Shown: piece after piece, positions 22,991 through 34,683 of the stretch
Numbering within the stretch: position 1 is the first letter of the stretch
How the letters are laid out: each line of letters starts with the position of its first letter
DNA from: Marasmius tenuissimus
Taxonomy: Eukaryota > Basidiomycota > Agaricomycetes > Agaricales > Marasmiaceae
Reading direction: 5' to 3'
Assembly (NCBI GenBank): GCA_029532415.1
Contig: JAQOTA010000054.1
Coordinates: forward strand, 806,001-870,000
DNA length: 64,000 bases
Notes under the pieces: generated by a model
Told to the model about the DNA's origin: nothing
Database searches by the model: none
Seen by the model: only the letters and a program-made list of their open reading frames with translations
Translations under genes and position numbers: made by a program

Positions 22991-24357
22991 TTGTGTGGAC
23001 ATTGGCTACTTAGCCGCCAGTCTTCGGAGTGCCTTCGCGTCGAAGGAATTCAACTTGATGCATTTTTCGGGATTCGGATATGTAGCATCTCTGATTTCCA
23101 GCCTATCTAAGTATTACTTGGTTTCAGTCAAGTTCTGTATAATTTATTTCAATATCCTGTGTAGCGAAACCTTCGTTCAAACCATTTGAGCCATTTGAGA
23201 TAAGTACTACCTTCGCAAAGGAAAAGCACGAAATTTGATTGGCCGAATGTCAGGTGATAAATCGGGCCGAAAATTGAAAGCACGGTTGACCACAACAACG
23301 ACAGCGACGACGACGACGACGACGACGAGCACTAAGTCTCCAACTATCCTGCAGAATCTATCCAAATATTGATTTTGTGTACGTGGCCCATCCTCTCATC
23401 TTTTCTCTGATCCTTACCTCCAATACTGGCCTATTATGCTCAGGTTGAAAAGCGTCTCTATATCACATACACTCGCCATTGGACAATACCAACGAAATCA
23501 GCTCGACGAAGGCCCAAGAAGGTACTCTACTTAGGAGAAGTCTCAGCCGCTACGTATACCATGCGTTGCACCTTGCCTATTCTCCAACTCCAAGTACACG
23601 GATTCCGGACTCGGAGCTCAATATTCAATATTGGGCCATGAAGTCGATGCAAAACAGGGTCGCTCAGTCTTGCTACCTAGTGCAGGTATCGGGTACCTGC
23701 CTTTTTCTGAGTGAGGTTCTCCGTCGCTGACTGATTCCTATAAAAGGCTCCACGTAGATTGCAACCTTGTTGATGCTATACGGATGCCAGATAGCAGCAC
23801 ACACCGACGAGAGGGAAGAGGTGATTAGGTAGAGCTGTGTTGAGATTGCAGGCTTTCTGTGGACTTTGGTATGTCGCTGTCACCCCTCTTCCATGTATTG
23901 AATTGACGATTTTTTAGTGGAGAGCTCAGTCGACGAAGGTCCTGCCCATATTGAAACAATCGAGGTTACCCTCCCCACTGCGGCTGCACAGAAAAAGACG
24001 TATTTGATGCGACGCGTTTCGCACAGCACACTGGGTCCATTCAATTCATCGCCGTCAAACCCCTCAGAAAGCCATGCTCAGACACATCCGTACTTCCAGG
24101 GGCTTTTCTTTTCATACAAATGAATAGAGACATCATTCACCTGCGCGCAGTCACTCTGGACGGCTCTTCTGACAGCGTGTAGTAGGAGCTATATTTATCT
24201 GCCGAGAGGCTACGTATGTGGACTATCCCTCAACAATGGGTAGCTGCGCAGCAGTACGGCGGCAAATACAATCCATCTCCTATAAGGACTGTCAACGCGA
24301 TTGTTACCCATTCTTCATCACTCCTTACTACCGCTACCGTTACACGCCTCAGTCACG
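22991..24357. other. Intergenic region with (CGA)n microsatellite
   Basis: The first 245 bp belong to the duplicated 3' flank. About 23299-23330 is a CGA/GAC triplet run. Short open frames at 23479-23730 and 23917-24123 have no recognisable domain and no clear splice partners; I do not call them genes. A TATA-like TATATTTAT near 24190 may serve the next gene. Confidence 0.5.
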
Positions 24358-25877
24358 ATGAAGATCATCATTATTGGCGGAGGGATCGGTGGCTTGGCTG
24401 CTTACCATGCCCTGCGCAAGCACCTTCCCCCAACGACAACGATAACCGTTTACGAGGCGTATCCTTCGAGCCATTCGACTACTTCGGTCATCGGAGGCGG
24501 TCTAGGACTACAACCGAATGGTCAACGTGCGATAGCAGCCATATCACCTGGCGCGTTGGAGTACATCCGGTCTCGTGGGGTAGAGTGCTCTGCCTTTACG
24601 TTTCGAAACGAGAAGGGAAAGACCTTGGGCGTGATGAAAGTGGGGGATAAGGAAAAGCATGGGTTTGGGTCAATGATGGCACCAAGGGCTGTCGTGCATG
24701 AAGGGCTTCTTGTTGGTGCGGATATGGAGAAGAGCGCGGATGTGAAGTGGGGAAAGAAGGTGAAGGAGGTGAGGGAGTTGGACGACAGGGTCGAGGTCGT
24801 CTTTGAGGACGGGAGCATGGATACGTGTGATCTGGTCATCGGAGCTGATGGGGTGAGGAGTGTTTGCAAAGAAGCGTTGTTTGCGAAGGAGTACCCGCCG
24901 CAATACGAGTATGTTCTCTTCGTTCAAGTTTTGCTGCGAAAGATTTACTGATTGACGCGCTTCTTCAAATATGTACAGCGGGCTTACAGGTATTGGAGGA
25001 TTTCTCCCCGTTTCCTCGCTCTCGCCTACCCTACAAGCTGGGATCAGGAAAGAGGAAGTAACAATGACGTTCAGCCGGTCTGGGTTCTTTGGAATGGCTC
25101 TCTGCACGCCCCCACCGACAACTGAAGGTTCCTCGTCCACCCAAGAACAAATCATGTGGTGGTCGACCTACGAATCCAGCCCTCCTCTCCCCCGGGATAC
25201 ACCTCCATCTCGAATCAAAGACGACCTCCTCGCACGTCACGGTGACTGGAAATCTCCGTTTGACGAAAACGAGGGAGAGAAAGAGAGGAACGTGTTCAGG
25301 GATCTCATCTCCCTAAGCTGTTCTGACACCGATACCGATACGAAGCAGTTCCTCGTTTTGCCAAGGTATATCACGCCTATGCTACCCCGTTGGTCTACGG
25401 CGCGTAGCGATGAAGATGGTGGAGGTCGAATTGTCCTCTTGGGTGACGCAGCTCATACGATGCCGCCTGATTCCGGCCAAGGGGTTTCGTGCGCCGTAGA
25501 GGATGGGTTGGCGTTGGCACTTCTCCTAAAGTACTATCTCGCAAAGGCCGAGAACGGCGATTCTGGTTCTATGACCGCGGCCCGAAAGGCTGTACTAGCG
25601 TACGAGGAGATTAGGAAACCGAGGGTTGAGGGTATCTTGAAGTTTGCGAAGAAGAGCGGCGATGGAAAGAGGGAGATGGGGTGGGTTGGTGAGAAGGTTA
25701 GAGATTGGGGGCTGTGGATTTTTAGTGAGTGTTTGAAAATTCGATTGTGGCTTGATCGCGTATCTTACTGACTACGGTTCCATAGCGAAACTTCCTTCTT
25801 GGGTTGTACATGATAAACTGTATGGGTACGATGTCGCGGTAGAGATCGAGAAGTACATTGCTCGGGATATGTCATGA
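24358..25877 (+). CDS. FAD-dependent monooxygenase (salicylate-hydroxylase-like)
   Basis: A class A flavoprotein aromatic hydroxylase, expected to use NAD(P)H and O2 to hydroxylate a small aromatic or isoprenoid substrate. Exons 24358-24908, 24979-25724 and 25786-25877 total 1389 nt, 462 residues. Signatures in order: Rossmann ADP-binding GGGIGGLAAYHAL at the N-terminus; LGLQPNGQRAI; the DLVIGADGVRS motif (DG motif) near residue 160; and RIVLLGDAAHTMPPDSGQG near residue 365, the second FAD-binding GD motif, followed by CAVEDGLALALLL. There is no signal peptide or anchor. The start is the first ATG directly before KIIIIGGGIG. No partner biosynthetic genes lie beside it, so substrate and pathway are unknown. 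Confidence 0.9.
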
Positions 25878-26532
25878 CCTAGACACGTATACATTTGACC
25901 AAGAGCAGTCTTAGGTTTCGCTCTTATGTAACTTTATTCTATATCGATCTCACGGGTTTTGGATCGCACGGTTTATGGGTGCTTGTGGGTCCACGCGACA
26001 AAGGCGGTTTTCATTGAATTTCTCGAACAAATAAAACCCCATCTGTAGCTAGATGTCTGTAACAGACTACACGTGCTCTGCAAAGAATAAAGGTAATGAT
26101 TCATCACACGAATCGAGGTAGGCAAGTGTTTTGGGTTCGTCCTCAATCCACAAGATATTTCGTTGCCACAACTCGATCGTTTCAGGGAAACTATTGCGAC
26201 CGACGTCAACATGATCATGAAGGACTGCGGCAGCTTCATGGCTGACCTCAGCGGCGAGGTGGACGATTTTCAGCTTCAGACGTGTATACAACCTACTTGG
26301 GCCAAGTCCCATGTTCAATCCAAGGCAGACCTGGGCGATAGGTTGAGCGGTCCGAACCTTACTGGGGAAATGGAAAATGAGGAATAGGAAGAAGTCACGA
26401 GAAGTTACATGGTATGCGGTGGGCCGGGCTCCTCGACCACGAGACAGTCGTATGATACTTGAATACACAAACATTCTCATTTACTGTACATCTTCGAGTA
26501 GGTACGGAATTTACTCAATACGTTCTCATCGT
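25878..26532. other. Intergenic region, no supported gene
   Basis: Holds the 3' ends of the monooxygenase and of the GH127-like gene, which converge here. A minus-strand frame at 26067-26480 has a stretch (EVSHEAAAVLHDHVD) vaguely like prenyl-transferase aspartate motifs, but nothing else supports it. Confidence 0.45.
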
Positions 26533-29500
26533 TTACGTCTGCATGACCGGTATCTCTCCCAATCTCAGTTTCGCAGCTGCAAATGGCACCAGCTTGACTT
26601 CAAGCTTTTCGCCCGTAGCACAGGCGACAGGGCTCTGTGGAGGCGGAGCCGCCGTACTGTTGACTAGTCCCCATTCAATCTGGCAGGCTTGCGCTGTTTT
26701 ACGCATTCGGAGACGAAACCTTCAAACACAAATACGACCGCGTAAAGAAAGAAGACGAACCTGTAAACCAGACAGGCTGTGCTCCGGGGGCCCAAACTTG
26801 TTTGGGCAGGCTCGTAGTGGAGGCCGAGTTGTCGACGAGCTTGAGAGTAGCTTGATCAATCGCTAGTCGCCATTCAGTTGTGGGCAGGAGGGTATGATCT
26901 ATAGTGTGGTTATCGGTCTGCAAACGTTTATGTACACTCATTGTGAAAGAGTCGTCGCATTGAACTCACGGGAGTGAGGAATTGAGCTGGGGCGTCGGGG
27001 TAGAGAGCTCTGACGTTGCTGAGGGCTTGAGCGCTCCTGCATAGTGGTGTCAGCAACTCATACGACACAATCGAGCTCGCCAACGACGAATATACCTCAT
27101 TCCAGGTGCGATGGTGTTATTGTTTGAAAGCTGCAAGGCAAAATTGAGGGGGCCGCGGGTGATAGCAATGGCTCCGTTGAACCGTTCCTCAATCTCTACG
27201 GGTGCGTCAAGGGATACACTAACGCGTGTAGTGCCTTTCGAAGCCTTAAAGAGTGATAACCTCGATGAGATAACGTCCTGCGCAGAATCGTCAGAAGTTC
27301 TTACCTGAACCGTATACAACCCGTGCTCGTTCTGCTGTTTCAATTCCGTTGCTGCGCCACCGTTGACAGCCACAGTACTCTTTCCGCTCGTTTGTGCCCA
27401 GCCAGGCACTCGGATCTTGAACGGGAACGCGTCGCTGGCGGTGACTTCGTACTCGAGTGTCAGTCCGAATGGGTAAAGTGTGTTAACGGAGACTGTGAAC
27501 ATGTTAGCGTCGAATATCCATCGTAACCCTTCCATGAGTATCCACTAACCAGTAACATCGTTATCCCCGACCTTGCCTTTGTACTGTGCCGGTCCCAAAA
27601 AGACATGAACTAATGACGAGTCTGAATCATCGACGAAGTACTGGTGTGCCCAGAACTTGGGATATGCGGAAGGGTGGTTGACGGTGCAGCAAGGGTAGTG
27701 CCTGGAACGTAATCGTCACTAAGGAGGGGGAAGGCGAGGGGAAAAGCGCACGGCTCAAATCCAAAGACATTAGCGGTCGGTCCGTTGTTTCCCCATGGTG
27801 GCGGGTCCATGACTTTCGACCAGATTTGGTTAACTGCGATGGTGGTGTCTGTATTAAGGCGATTCGACCGGGAGTCCAGACACAACTAACCTTGCTGATC
27901 ATACTGACGGGCTAGTGGGCGGGTGTTAGCGAGATAAGATGGAGTAATTGGTTCATGATTGACAAACTCACACCACCAGTCGTGGTAGATCCCAGCAGGG
28001 AGGGCGTTGTAGGCTGCAGGGTGGGATGAAGCGTCGGCATCAATATGAACAGACATATAGCTTTCCTCACCTATCTTCTCAGCTCTATCGGCTACGCTGT
28101 TGTTTCCGAAGATGCTATAGATCGTGGCGAGCGAGAATATCTGTTCCCTGTAGCGGATGTAGCTTAATACAATCGGACAACGGGTTAAGTAGACTCGAGC
28201 GTACACGACAGTACACAGTTCAGTGCTAGATAAAGAAATGAGCGTGTGATACGCATGAAAGATAGCCTTGGGATCTCAACTCACCCCCGGGATGGATTCA
28301 ATCCTGCGTAATGTTCGTCCGACGCAAAAGTTCCTGGTAAGTAGGAGTATGAGTAGGGCTCTAAAGGGCTGTGGATGTCACCCTGACGGAGTCTCACCAG
28401 AGGCACGACCATGGAACTTGTAGATCATATCCAGGCGATCGAACGTGTTTTGCTTGTCGGTTTCATCTCCTGTGAATCGGAACGCCAGGGCTTCCGATTT
28501 CAAAGCTGTCGATTATTCGTCAAACTAGCGACCTTTGGTTCGAAAGATGCCTCTCACCTTCTGCATTATTGACACCATGGCTAGCATCGCGAAGCAGTCT
28601 CAGGGATAGTGACGGTATATCGAAAAGGTATGGACTCACGTTTGCATGTTGAAATCAGTCGTAGTTGCGTCCTCGGGAAAGATGCCATCCTGGTACCAGT
28701 CGTTTTTCCACGAGAATCCTTGGTTTCTAACGAGCTCCATGGTCTCAAGCAACATGTCTTCTTGCCCTGAGTGATGTAATATGAGTGCTATCTCTAACGA
28801 GCGAGCCTACGGGACATACCATTTGGATGGTTGTCGTATAGCCATTGTAGACTGTAAACAAGCTGGAGGGATATGCGCAATCAATTACACCGAGAAAAAA
28901 CCAACAAGGGGTCAAGAAAGGCGGGACCTACCTCTTCCCATCGTACATGCTGATACTTGAACTCCTCGCCGGGAATGGAAGGATCACCCTGCGTTCCATC
29001 CTTCCACATTTGGTGAACAACGGAGATGAACCGGTACATAGAATCGACAATCCTTTGTGTTTGTGCTGGATCCGCCTCTGCGTATTGCTATGGAACGATC
29101 CGTGAGCTTTGTTTGAAACCCTGACACAGCAAATAACAGTAGCATACGATCATCCCCAATAAGATGAGGTAGCGAGGCCAGGTGAGACGGATACCATCGG
29201 GATTATGAAGTCCATCCGGGCCAATCCAGCCATCCGCTTGCTGATTCTGAAGGGTCCAATCTAGGAAATCTTCGACTTCGCCCTTCAAACGTTCATCGTT
29301 GAGCTGGAAGGCCAGAGCCACTTGGCCATTGCTGGTGCGCAGATTGGCGGGAATCAGCTTGGAGATAATAGGGAGGTGGGATAAAGCTTTGCTTACAACC
29401 AATAAGGTGCTGACTCGTGCATGCCGCTATACTCTATGGACCCTCCTTCGACCCAGATCGAACCATTGACACTGAGAATAGTCGATTTTCAGACGATTTG

Positions 29501-29838
29501 GCAGGGATCAGAATGAGACGTACTAAGAATCGAAATTTCGAAGATGCCCTGCTAGCCCCTCGGCTTGAACACGAGCTTGGTCAAGAGCCCATCCTGTAGG
29601 CTTGATAGATCCTGTTGGTAGCCGCTTGAAGAGGGGCGGGCTGACTGGCGGAGCAAGGTTTCAAATTGTCACCGGTCAGTGAAATATTCTCAACTTGATT
29701 GAATCAGAGTGCGACTTACGAGCCCCCATAGACAGAGGTACTACCGCAGAAAGCGACAAGAGAGACGCGAGTTTTCGCTTTCCATAGGTTCTGAGGTCAG
29801 TTCGAACACCTTGTAACAAAGGCGATCGCACGTACCAT
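26533..29838 (-). CDS. GH127/DUF1680-like glycoside hydrolase, secreted, 22 exons
   Basis: Exons (transcript order) 29838-29836, 29790-29720, 29640-29524, 29471-29397, 29331-29148, 29087-28932, 28862-28820, 28766-28640, 28580-28558, 28505-28398, 28333-28285, 28225-28205, 28147-28071, 28013-27972, 27911-27891, 27833-27752, 27701-27550, 27492-27305, 27277-27096, 27036-26970, 26917-26761 and 26693-26533 close to 2106 nt, 701 residues. Landmarks: LPTGSIKPTGWALDQ near residue 30, NDERLKGEVEDFLDW, DGWIGPDG, WPRYLILLGM, SLQWLYDNHPNG, HGVNNAEALKSEA, DEHYAGLNPSRGTELC, NNSVADRAEKI, MDPPPWGNNGPTANVFGFEP, HYPCCTVNHP, LYPFGLTLEYEV and KIRVPGWAQ. In characterised GH127 beta-L-arabinofuranosidases an ExC and a CC pair bind zinc and supply the nucleophile; TELC and PCC here fit that, by inference. 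The N-terminus looks like a weak signal peptide. The 3-nt first coding exon is the least certain part. Substrate is unproven. Confidence 0.85.
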
Positions 29839-29872
29839 ATTTTCTTTTGTCCCAACGATAATTCAGGTTGCT

Positions 29873-29880
29873 CTTTTATA
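29873..29880 (-). promoter_or_regulatory. TATA box of the GH127-like gene
   Basis: On the minus strand the sequence reads GGTATAAAAGAG, ending 35 bp upstream of the proposed ATG at 29838. This matches a canonical TATA element and supports the short first exon model. Confidence 0.6.
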
Positions 29881-31004
29881 CCGAGGCCCCACCATCTTGA
29901 TACAATATCGTTCATCATATGGCTTTCAGATCATTATATTCGGTCACTTGACAATGAAGGAGCTCCGTCACTTACCTGTAGGCATTCCCACTATTAGAGC
30001 ACTTACAGAGAGAAGGAACGTCATGATGAGCGTTATAATCTCTAAAAAAAACTCAGGATTTCGGTTTCCGCGGAGAACGAGCAGAATTGAGCAGCTGCTT
30101 GACCATGAGACTGGAGAACACGGGAACCTGTAAGCTCGATTCGGGAATCCTGGAAGGCTACGAAGCGGAGAACTCTGAAACGGGTCACATTTGTCGTCGA
30201 ACGAAGGTAAACACCTGCGCAGGACCACGAGGTGGTTGGAATCCCAGAGGACGAGCGAGTCGTGCCTTCAGGACCATTGTAAGCTAACTCAGAAGGAAAA
30301 GAAGACCGAATTAAGAATTTGGAAGTCAAGCAAAGAGTCGAGGTTGTTAAGAAATAATGATGCGTCGGGGATTGGATCTCGTGCAATAGACAAGTTGTAG
30401 TATAAAGTTCGGAATCAGCTACATTCCTGGAATGAACGAGTTTTAGTCGGTTTGACGAACCAGAAAAGTAACGAAGAGATCGTACACTTGTTTGAAAGCC
30501 GAAACGCACTCTAAAAATACTTACTTTTTCCAGGACAATCCTCTTTGCCTTCCATTGAAGAGCTGTAGCGCCGTAACGCGTTGACACAGTCGTGGTGAAA
30601 GCGAAAGCCAGAGCGTCTGTCACTGTCAGGTCACGAACCGGAGTTGTGGTTATCGGCCCGCAGAGCTCACGTGGGAGCCGGACCTGAGCTTGGGATTCGC
30701 GCCGTCTACAGTACTGGGTCTGCATCGCCCTGTTACTGTCAAGGACTGCACAGAGAAAGCCGATACACACTGTGGCGACTACACGATCACTACATATAAG
30801 CGCATATCGATGTGTTCCGAAAATCTATGAATCCCAACGACTGGCCGCAAAGGACGACGTCCATCAGCCTATCCCTGCCTATCCTCAAAGCCATGAGCTA
30901 TCTATAGCGGACCCGGAGATGCCCGTACCCATGCTGTATGCCCCACTCGAACAAACATCGATTACACCCACACCACCATCTTTCAACCTACCACAGCAGC
31001 TATC
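29881..31004. other. Divergent intergenic region between GH127-like gene and FamD
   Basis: A 242-codon minus-strand frame (30042-30770) is open but shows no recognisable domain. I leave it unannotated. TACATATAAGCGC near 30790 could be a TATA element for FamD, though about 200 bp from its ATG. Confidence 0.45.
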
Positions 31005-33314
31005 ATGTCGGTGTTCCATTCCGAAGGCCACACGTACATCAGAGGAGGGTTATTCAATCTCATCAACGGCACTCAAATTAACCACTATCACTCGCAGTCC
31101 AGTTCGGAACGTAGATTGGTTCAAATCCAGCCAGGAGAGGAGTGGAAGGAGATACTGTATCAAGAGGTGCGTTTATTGATGTGTTAGCGATATGAAACTC
31201 AGCCGACCCTTACCTTGCAGTACGAACCAATCCCGTCAGGGAGGATAAAGCTTCTGAAAACCCTCCATCACGAAAGCCGTGACCCACCAATGGACGCATG
31301 GCGAAGAAGGTACATCAAGGCTTCTGAGCAAGAAGGCCGGCCTGAAGCAGAGAGGGTTGTTGAGATCGCCACGATTGCGGATCCAAACGGGAGGGATGAG
31401 TCGGATCCATTGTTAGCCGTCAGGTACACCGGGCGAGATGCATTGAAAGTGGGCTTGTGCCAGCTCATTAGAAGGATTCCGGCTGTTATTAACATAATCA
31501 CACTACTTTTTCAGCTATTCAAAGAGGATTGTATCCTGTTTTCTCACCAGAGGTCCGTCACGTACCTCGCAAAATCCCCAAGGTTGCACCTCATGAAACT
31601 CGAAACAGAATGACGACCATGGCACAGTTGCGAGCGTTCAATGATTCCCGTCTTATTCCCGCTATCATATTTAATGAAGGTGGGCCGCTTCAAGTCCTCA
31701 GGATACTTGGCGCAGTTACCAACGATTCCAACACCCTCTCTAGAGCTTGTTTCGGCGTACCACTTCCTTAAACACAACCAGTTTTCCGTTGTAGCGAGGT
31801 GTTACTTACATTTCCACATGGTGGTGTGGGTGCGTGCGTCCGCTGGTTTGGTCACCTGAATCCCAACATTTGGGGCTAAGATCACCATATGCTCAGGTCT
31901 TGTTTCGGCGAGCCTCCGCCCGTAATGAGTATGAATTTTGGAGACTTTTGACCGCATCGACCGACGACTTGCTCGATTGCTTTTGGTTCCGCCCGCAAAC
32001 AGGAACTCTCTGTCTCGGGCCACCTGGACCGAATCTCTTGAGCGATTCGTCCCCCAATACACATATCAGCTTGCCGCTCTTGGAACCTCCGGTGCGCCGA
32101 TCCTCTTGCCTTGAACTTCCACCTTTACCATTCGACGCGTGTCACGATAGCACCACCTTATCCAACTACATAGAACGCAACGTCCCGGAACGGTCGGTTG
32201 TACTAGAGGTGTCTGTTATTGCTTCACATCGTGGACATGGACCGTTTCATCGTGGAATAAGGCATTGGAAGGAAGAGCTTATTAATGATAGATGGACCCC
32301 TTGGGGGGAGCTTATTCCAAAACGTGTCTTGGAAATTCCGTTTCATGAGTGGACTCATAGCCTTGGAAATGATTTCCATGGACGTACACCATCGGCACAG
32401 GATCCGACGGAAAGTAGCGAGACGCGGTGCGTTGCTCTAGGAGCCTCAGAGACTTCTCTATTCCATAATGTTCACTCTATTCTGATCTAGATTCCCATTC
32501 TCACGACGGTTGCGGGTGGTAACGTTTGATTTTACGGAACCCCTGACGGAAGACCGCGTCTCACCTCGTGAGGAGCTATGGTTAACGCAAGCGGGGTGGG
32601 TGTTTAGTCGTTTGAGAATCTCTCGAAGAGATTGGGCATCTTGCAGTCAGTGTCTTTCCCCCATTCCCCGAACTGTGGTAGGGTACAGCAATGGAACATT
32701 GACCTTCTGAACAGGTATCGTCACTGGTATCGAACTGATGCTCGTATCTAGGGAGCTTTTTGAGCCAGAAGACTCATACGAGGATCTCGTTCCACCTTAC
32801 TATCTATGCGTACCGCCACCCCCTCGACTACCTGATGGTGCGCCGGACATCGAGACTTGGCTTCGAGGAGAAAATCTCTACTACTATTCCTGTGACGCTG
32901 AAGGAGGGTCAGCTATCACCGAGGGAGAACGTATCTCCCTCGGACTGCCTGCCTTTACCAGCGAATTTTATGTGAAATATGCGTATTGGAACACAAACGC
33001 GTATGACTTCATGGAACAGTGGCAGAGAGCCAAAGGGTATGATTATAGTACGATAGACTACGCAAGGTCCCTGGGATTTCCTACCCTCGAGGTGACGATC
33101 CCTCAGAATCGAGGTCGTTTCGAGGACTTGATAGGTATGCTGACCCTCCCCCCTCCTTTCGCACCCAGAGCATTAACATGGGACGCTTCATCTTGCAGAT
33201 TCGCCTGACGCAATGGAGATGGATATTGACTCCGGCATGAACGACCAGATGGATTTTACACCGATAGATCATGATTCTTCGTCGTCAGATATGGAAGTTG
33301 ACGTGGACACTTAG
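31005..33314 (+). CDS. FamD: intact expanded-family member (9 exons, 599 residues)
   Basis: Exons 31005-31166, 31221-31448, 31515-31552, 31609-31679, 31744-31823, 31897-32426, 32491-32645, 32715-33134 and 33199-33314 total 1800 nt and close the frame. Intron number and phases equal those of FamA and FamG. It begins MSVFHSEGHTYIRGG. The kinase-like core reads LLAVRYTGRDALK, LFKEDCILFSHQ, AQLRAFNDSRLIPAIIFNEE and LVSAYHFLKHNQFSVVARCY. Then come FWFRPQTGTLCLGPPGPNL, LELPPLPFDACHD, IERNVPERSVVLEVS, REELWLTQAGWVFSRL, PPPPRLPDGAPDIETWLRGE, RAKGYDYSTIDYARSLGFP and the tail SSDMEVDVDT. With FamE and FamG it forms a subfamily marked by RPQTG and GPPGP, distinct from FamB/FamC/FamH (RPETG or RPRTG, GPAGP). 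No catalytic kinase residues, signal peptide or membrane span. Function unknown. Confidence 0.82.
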
Positions 33315-34240
33315 AGCCCGGAGTCGTTGCTGTTGTAGGCTTGCGGGCGGCTTGGCCACTTCTCTCCCTCCCCTTTACTCTATGGCTTTATGGCAATTCA
33401 AAGTTCTCTTGAATGGAACGTTCGCTCAGTCAGACTCATTACAGAATTCCAATTTACGGCCATACTCTGCAGGGGAGCTCTCATTAGCAGCGTGAAAGTA
33501 GTATTCTGAACACTTAACAGAGTCAATCGAGCCCGCCAAACTCGCCGTCGGATCCAGCTATCCAATCCACAGATCTCAATTTCTAAAAGCGAAGCCCGGT
33601 ACAACTTGATGTTTCCTCGACGTTCTACTCAGTCGCTGTCCTCAGCCTACTAACCTCCAACTACGACTCGGTTGGATGTAGCGACTGAAGGAAAACACCG
33701 GGTAGACGCTGAAAGAGCTGCAGTCTCCAAGAACCGCGCTACATAGCTCTAATGTCACTCTGACACGTTCTCGGTCTCGTTCCAATTACCTTCAGGCTTC
33801 ATGAACCATCCTTTACCCCCGTTAAGTTCATATGAATCTAGTTCTTCCAATCCATCCGGAGTTGAGACCCCTTTCCTATGGCTCGCAGTCGCAGACAGTC
33901 TGGCAGTGAATACGACAACTCCTGTGCAGATACTCACTCGTGGTGTTCAATGGTCTTTGATCACCAGACCAACTTGAAGTGTACCTCAATGAAAATGTCC
34001 TTAATGACAACCTGCTCTCCACAACGTTGACTTAGAGCGCAGGTTTGAATGCAAAACTCATTTCGTTGTAAGTAAGCCAAAATGATGCACGAACGAGGTC
34101 TGCCTGTATAGTTCTTCACGCTCATAAGTGGTGGTAACCTGTGATGACAGTAAAGTAGATTCGACGCGAGACGGAATGCAGAACCAAGTCGAGGAGCGCC
34201 GAACAAAATGGCTCTCGAAAATATGACGCCTTCAAAACTA
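33315..34240. other. Intergenic region, no supported gene
   Basis: Contains only short frames without domains. It separates FamD from the tRNA gene. Confidence 0.5.
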
Positions 34241-34326
34241 TGGACACACTGGGAATTGAACCCAGCACCCCCCGCATAAACAAGATCGTGCTAAGCGGAT
34301 GTGATAACCAACTACACCATGTGCCC
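34241..34326 (-). tRNA. tRNA-Ala (AGC) with a 12-nt intron
   Basis: Minus-strand cloverleaf: acceptor GGGCACA pairs with TGTGTCC and is followed by A73. The D arm is GTGT...ATCAC with AGTTGGTT. Anticodon stem TCCGC pairs with GCGGG around loop TTAGCA, whose anticodon AGC reads Ala. The T arm is CTGGG-TTCAATT-CCCAG. A 12-nt insert (CGATCTTGTTTA) one base 3' of the anticodon is at the canonical intron position 37/38. The mature tRNA would be 74 nt. Confidence 0.93.
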
Positions 34327-34683
34327 GTTAGTGCAGATTCCGAGTGTGCGTGCTATCATCACGCCATAGGGGCTTAAGGATCCACAGAACGTCTGACCGG
34401 CTGACTTTTGTAAAGCTAACGCTGCTTAGGGAGCAGGTGAAGCGAAGAAACTTTTAGCTCACACATGAGAGATAGTTGGCGAATGAATGAATGCATACTA
34501 ATTTCTACATTGATTTGACCGTACAGTGACTGACGGTTTATATGATCTACAAGGGTCTGGAGAGATCTAAATGTACAAGAGCAAGATAGCGATAGCAAAG
34601 ATGAGGAGTTTTGGTGAGAGAACACGATCATGAAAAGTAGAGAGAAGCAAAAAAGGGGGTATCAAAGCAAGCAGGCAGCGTAA
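34327..34683. other. Intergenic stretch between tRNA and HAD gene
   Basis: No gene or repeat recognised. It likely contains the HAD gene 3' UTR. Confidence 0.5.

Larger units (their letters stand above)
18930..23235. repeat. Tandem segmental duplication, right copy (promoter + Tc1 insertion + FamC + 3' flank)
   Basis: Counterpart of 15360-18030. The promoter part is split by the Tc1/mariner element inserted at TA (19096-19097/20619-20620). When the element is removed, the left and right promoter segments align continuously. Confidence 0.8.

Noticed and set aside
26067..26480. 137-codon frame with a weak prenyl-transferase-like EVSHEAAAVLHDHVD stretch
   Set aside because: Only one short, imperfect resemblance. 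The second aspartate-rich motif and the expected length are missing.
30042..30770. 242-codon minus-strand open frame upstream of the GH127-like gene
   Set aside because: Composition resembles non-coding DNA and no motif could be identified. It lies in a likely promoter region.
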